Of a stretch of DNA of 5,235 nt, positions 5,232-5,235 are shown piece after piece (the first letter of the stretch is position 1; every line of letters begins with the position of its first letter). Where the stretch lies: assembly GCA_026125925.1 (NCBI GenBank), contig JAHCKF010000261.1:1-5235 (forward strand), given 5' to 3'. A program made the translations under genes and the position numbers. The stretch comes from Pseudolabrys sp. GTDB lineage: Bacteria > Pseudomonadota > Alphaproteobacteria > Rhizobiales > Xanthobacteraceae. Under the pieces are notes generated by a model. It saw only the letters and a program-made list of their open reading frames with translations, was not told the DNA's origin and made no database searches.

Positions 5232-5235
5232 TGAA

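Larger units (their letters stand above)
4245..5235 (-). mobile_element. IS630-family insertion sequence (right end beyond or at window edge)
   Basis: The element encodes a DD34E transposase in two frames on the minus strand. The end nearest the small exported gene is placed at 4245, directly after the TA at 4243-4244, because IS630/Tc1-mariner elements insert at TA and because the transposase stop codon lies only a few bases inside (4252). The sequence there reads TAGAGCGGTTCACC. The other end is not fully visible. The window stops in TTGAA, and TGAA is exactly how the complement of the left end (TGAACCGCTCTA) would begin, so the terminus could be about 8 bp past the edge. That would give an element near 1.0 kb, normal for the family. 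The exact tip and the TA duplication on the far side cannot be confirmed here. Confidence 0.85.

Overview
The window is GC-rich, with strong G/C preference at third codon positions. Protein styles and the GTCGTTCCGG-type palindromic intergenic repeat point to an alphaproteobacterium of the order Hyphomicrobiales (Bradyrhizobium / Rhodopseudomonas / Xanthobacteraceae neighbourhood). This assignment rests on recognition of gene families, not on a database comparison.

Layout: (1) 2-415 (+) is the 3' half of mutM (formamidopyrimidine-DNA glycosylase), cut by the window edge. It is followed after 18 nt by (2) a complete enoyl-CoA hydratase gene, 434-1207 (+), probably cotranscribed. (3) 1208-1352 is a 145-bp convergent intergenic region almost filled by a nested palindromic repeat (1213-1342), which probably also ends transcription from both sides. 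(4) 1353-2918 (-) encodes a 521-residue exported protein with a Lys/Ala/Thr-rich linker, a peptidoglycan-binding domain and a trypsin-like domain whose catalytic residues all appear to be replaced. (5) An 88-bp divergent spacer separates it from (6) 3007-3807 (+), a MoeB/ThiF/HesA-type adenylyltransferase that lacks the usual zinc cysteines. (7) 3835-4200 (-) is a small exported protein of unknown function, convergent with moeB. (8) From about 4245 to beyond the right edge lies an IS630-family insertion sequence. Its transposase is split into two frames at a run of eight A's.

There is no single pathway here. mutM (base excision repair) and the hydratase (acyl-CoA metabolism) form a probable two-gene unit. 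The pseudoprotease and moeB share a divergent promoter region. The IS sits directly upstream of the small exported-protein gene, in the same orientation, and may have replaced or altered its promoter. The least ordinary parts are the pseudoprotease, the architecture of the IS (slippery run plus a stem-loop around the transposase ribosome binding site), and the nested palindromic element. I found no convincing new multi-gene system, and no RNA gene or CRISPR array.
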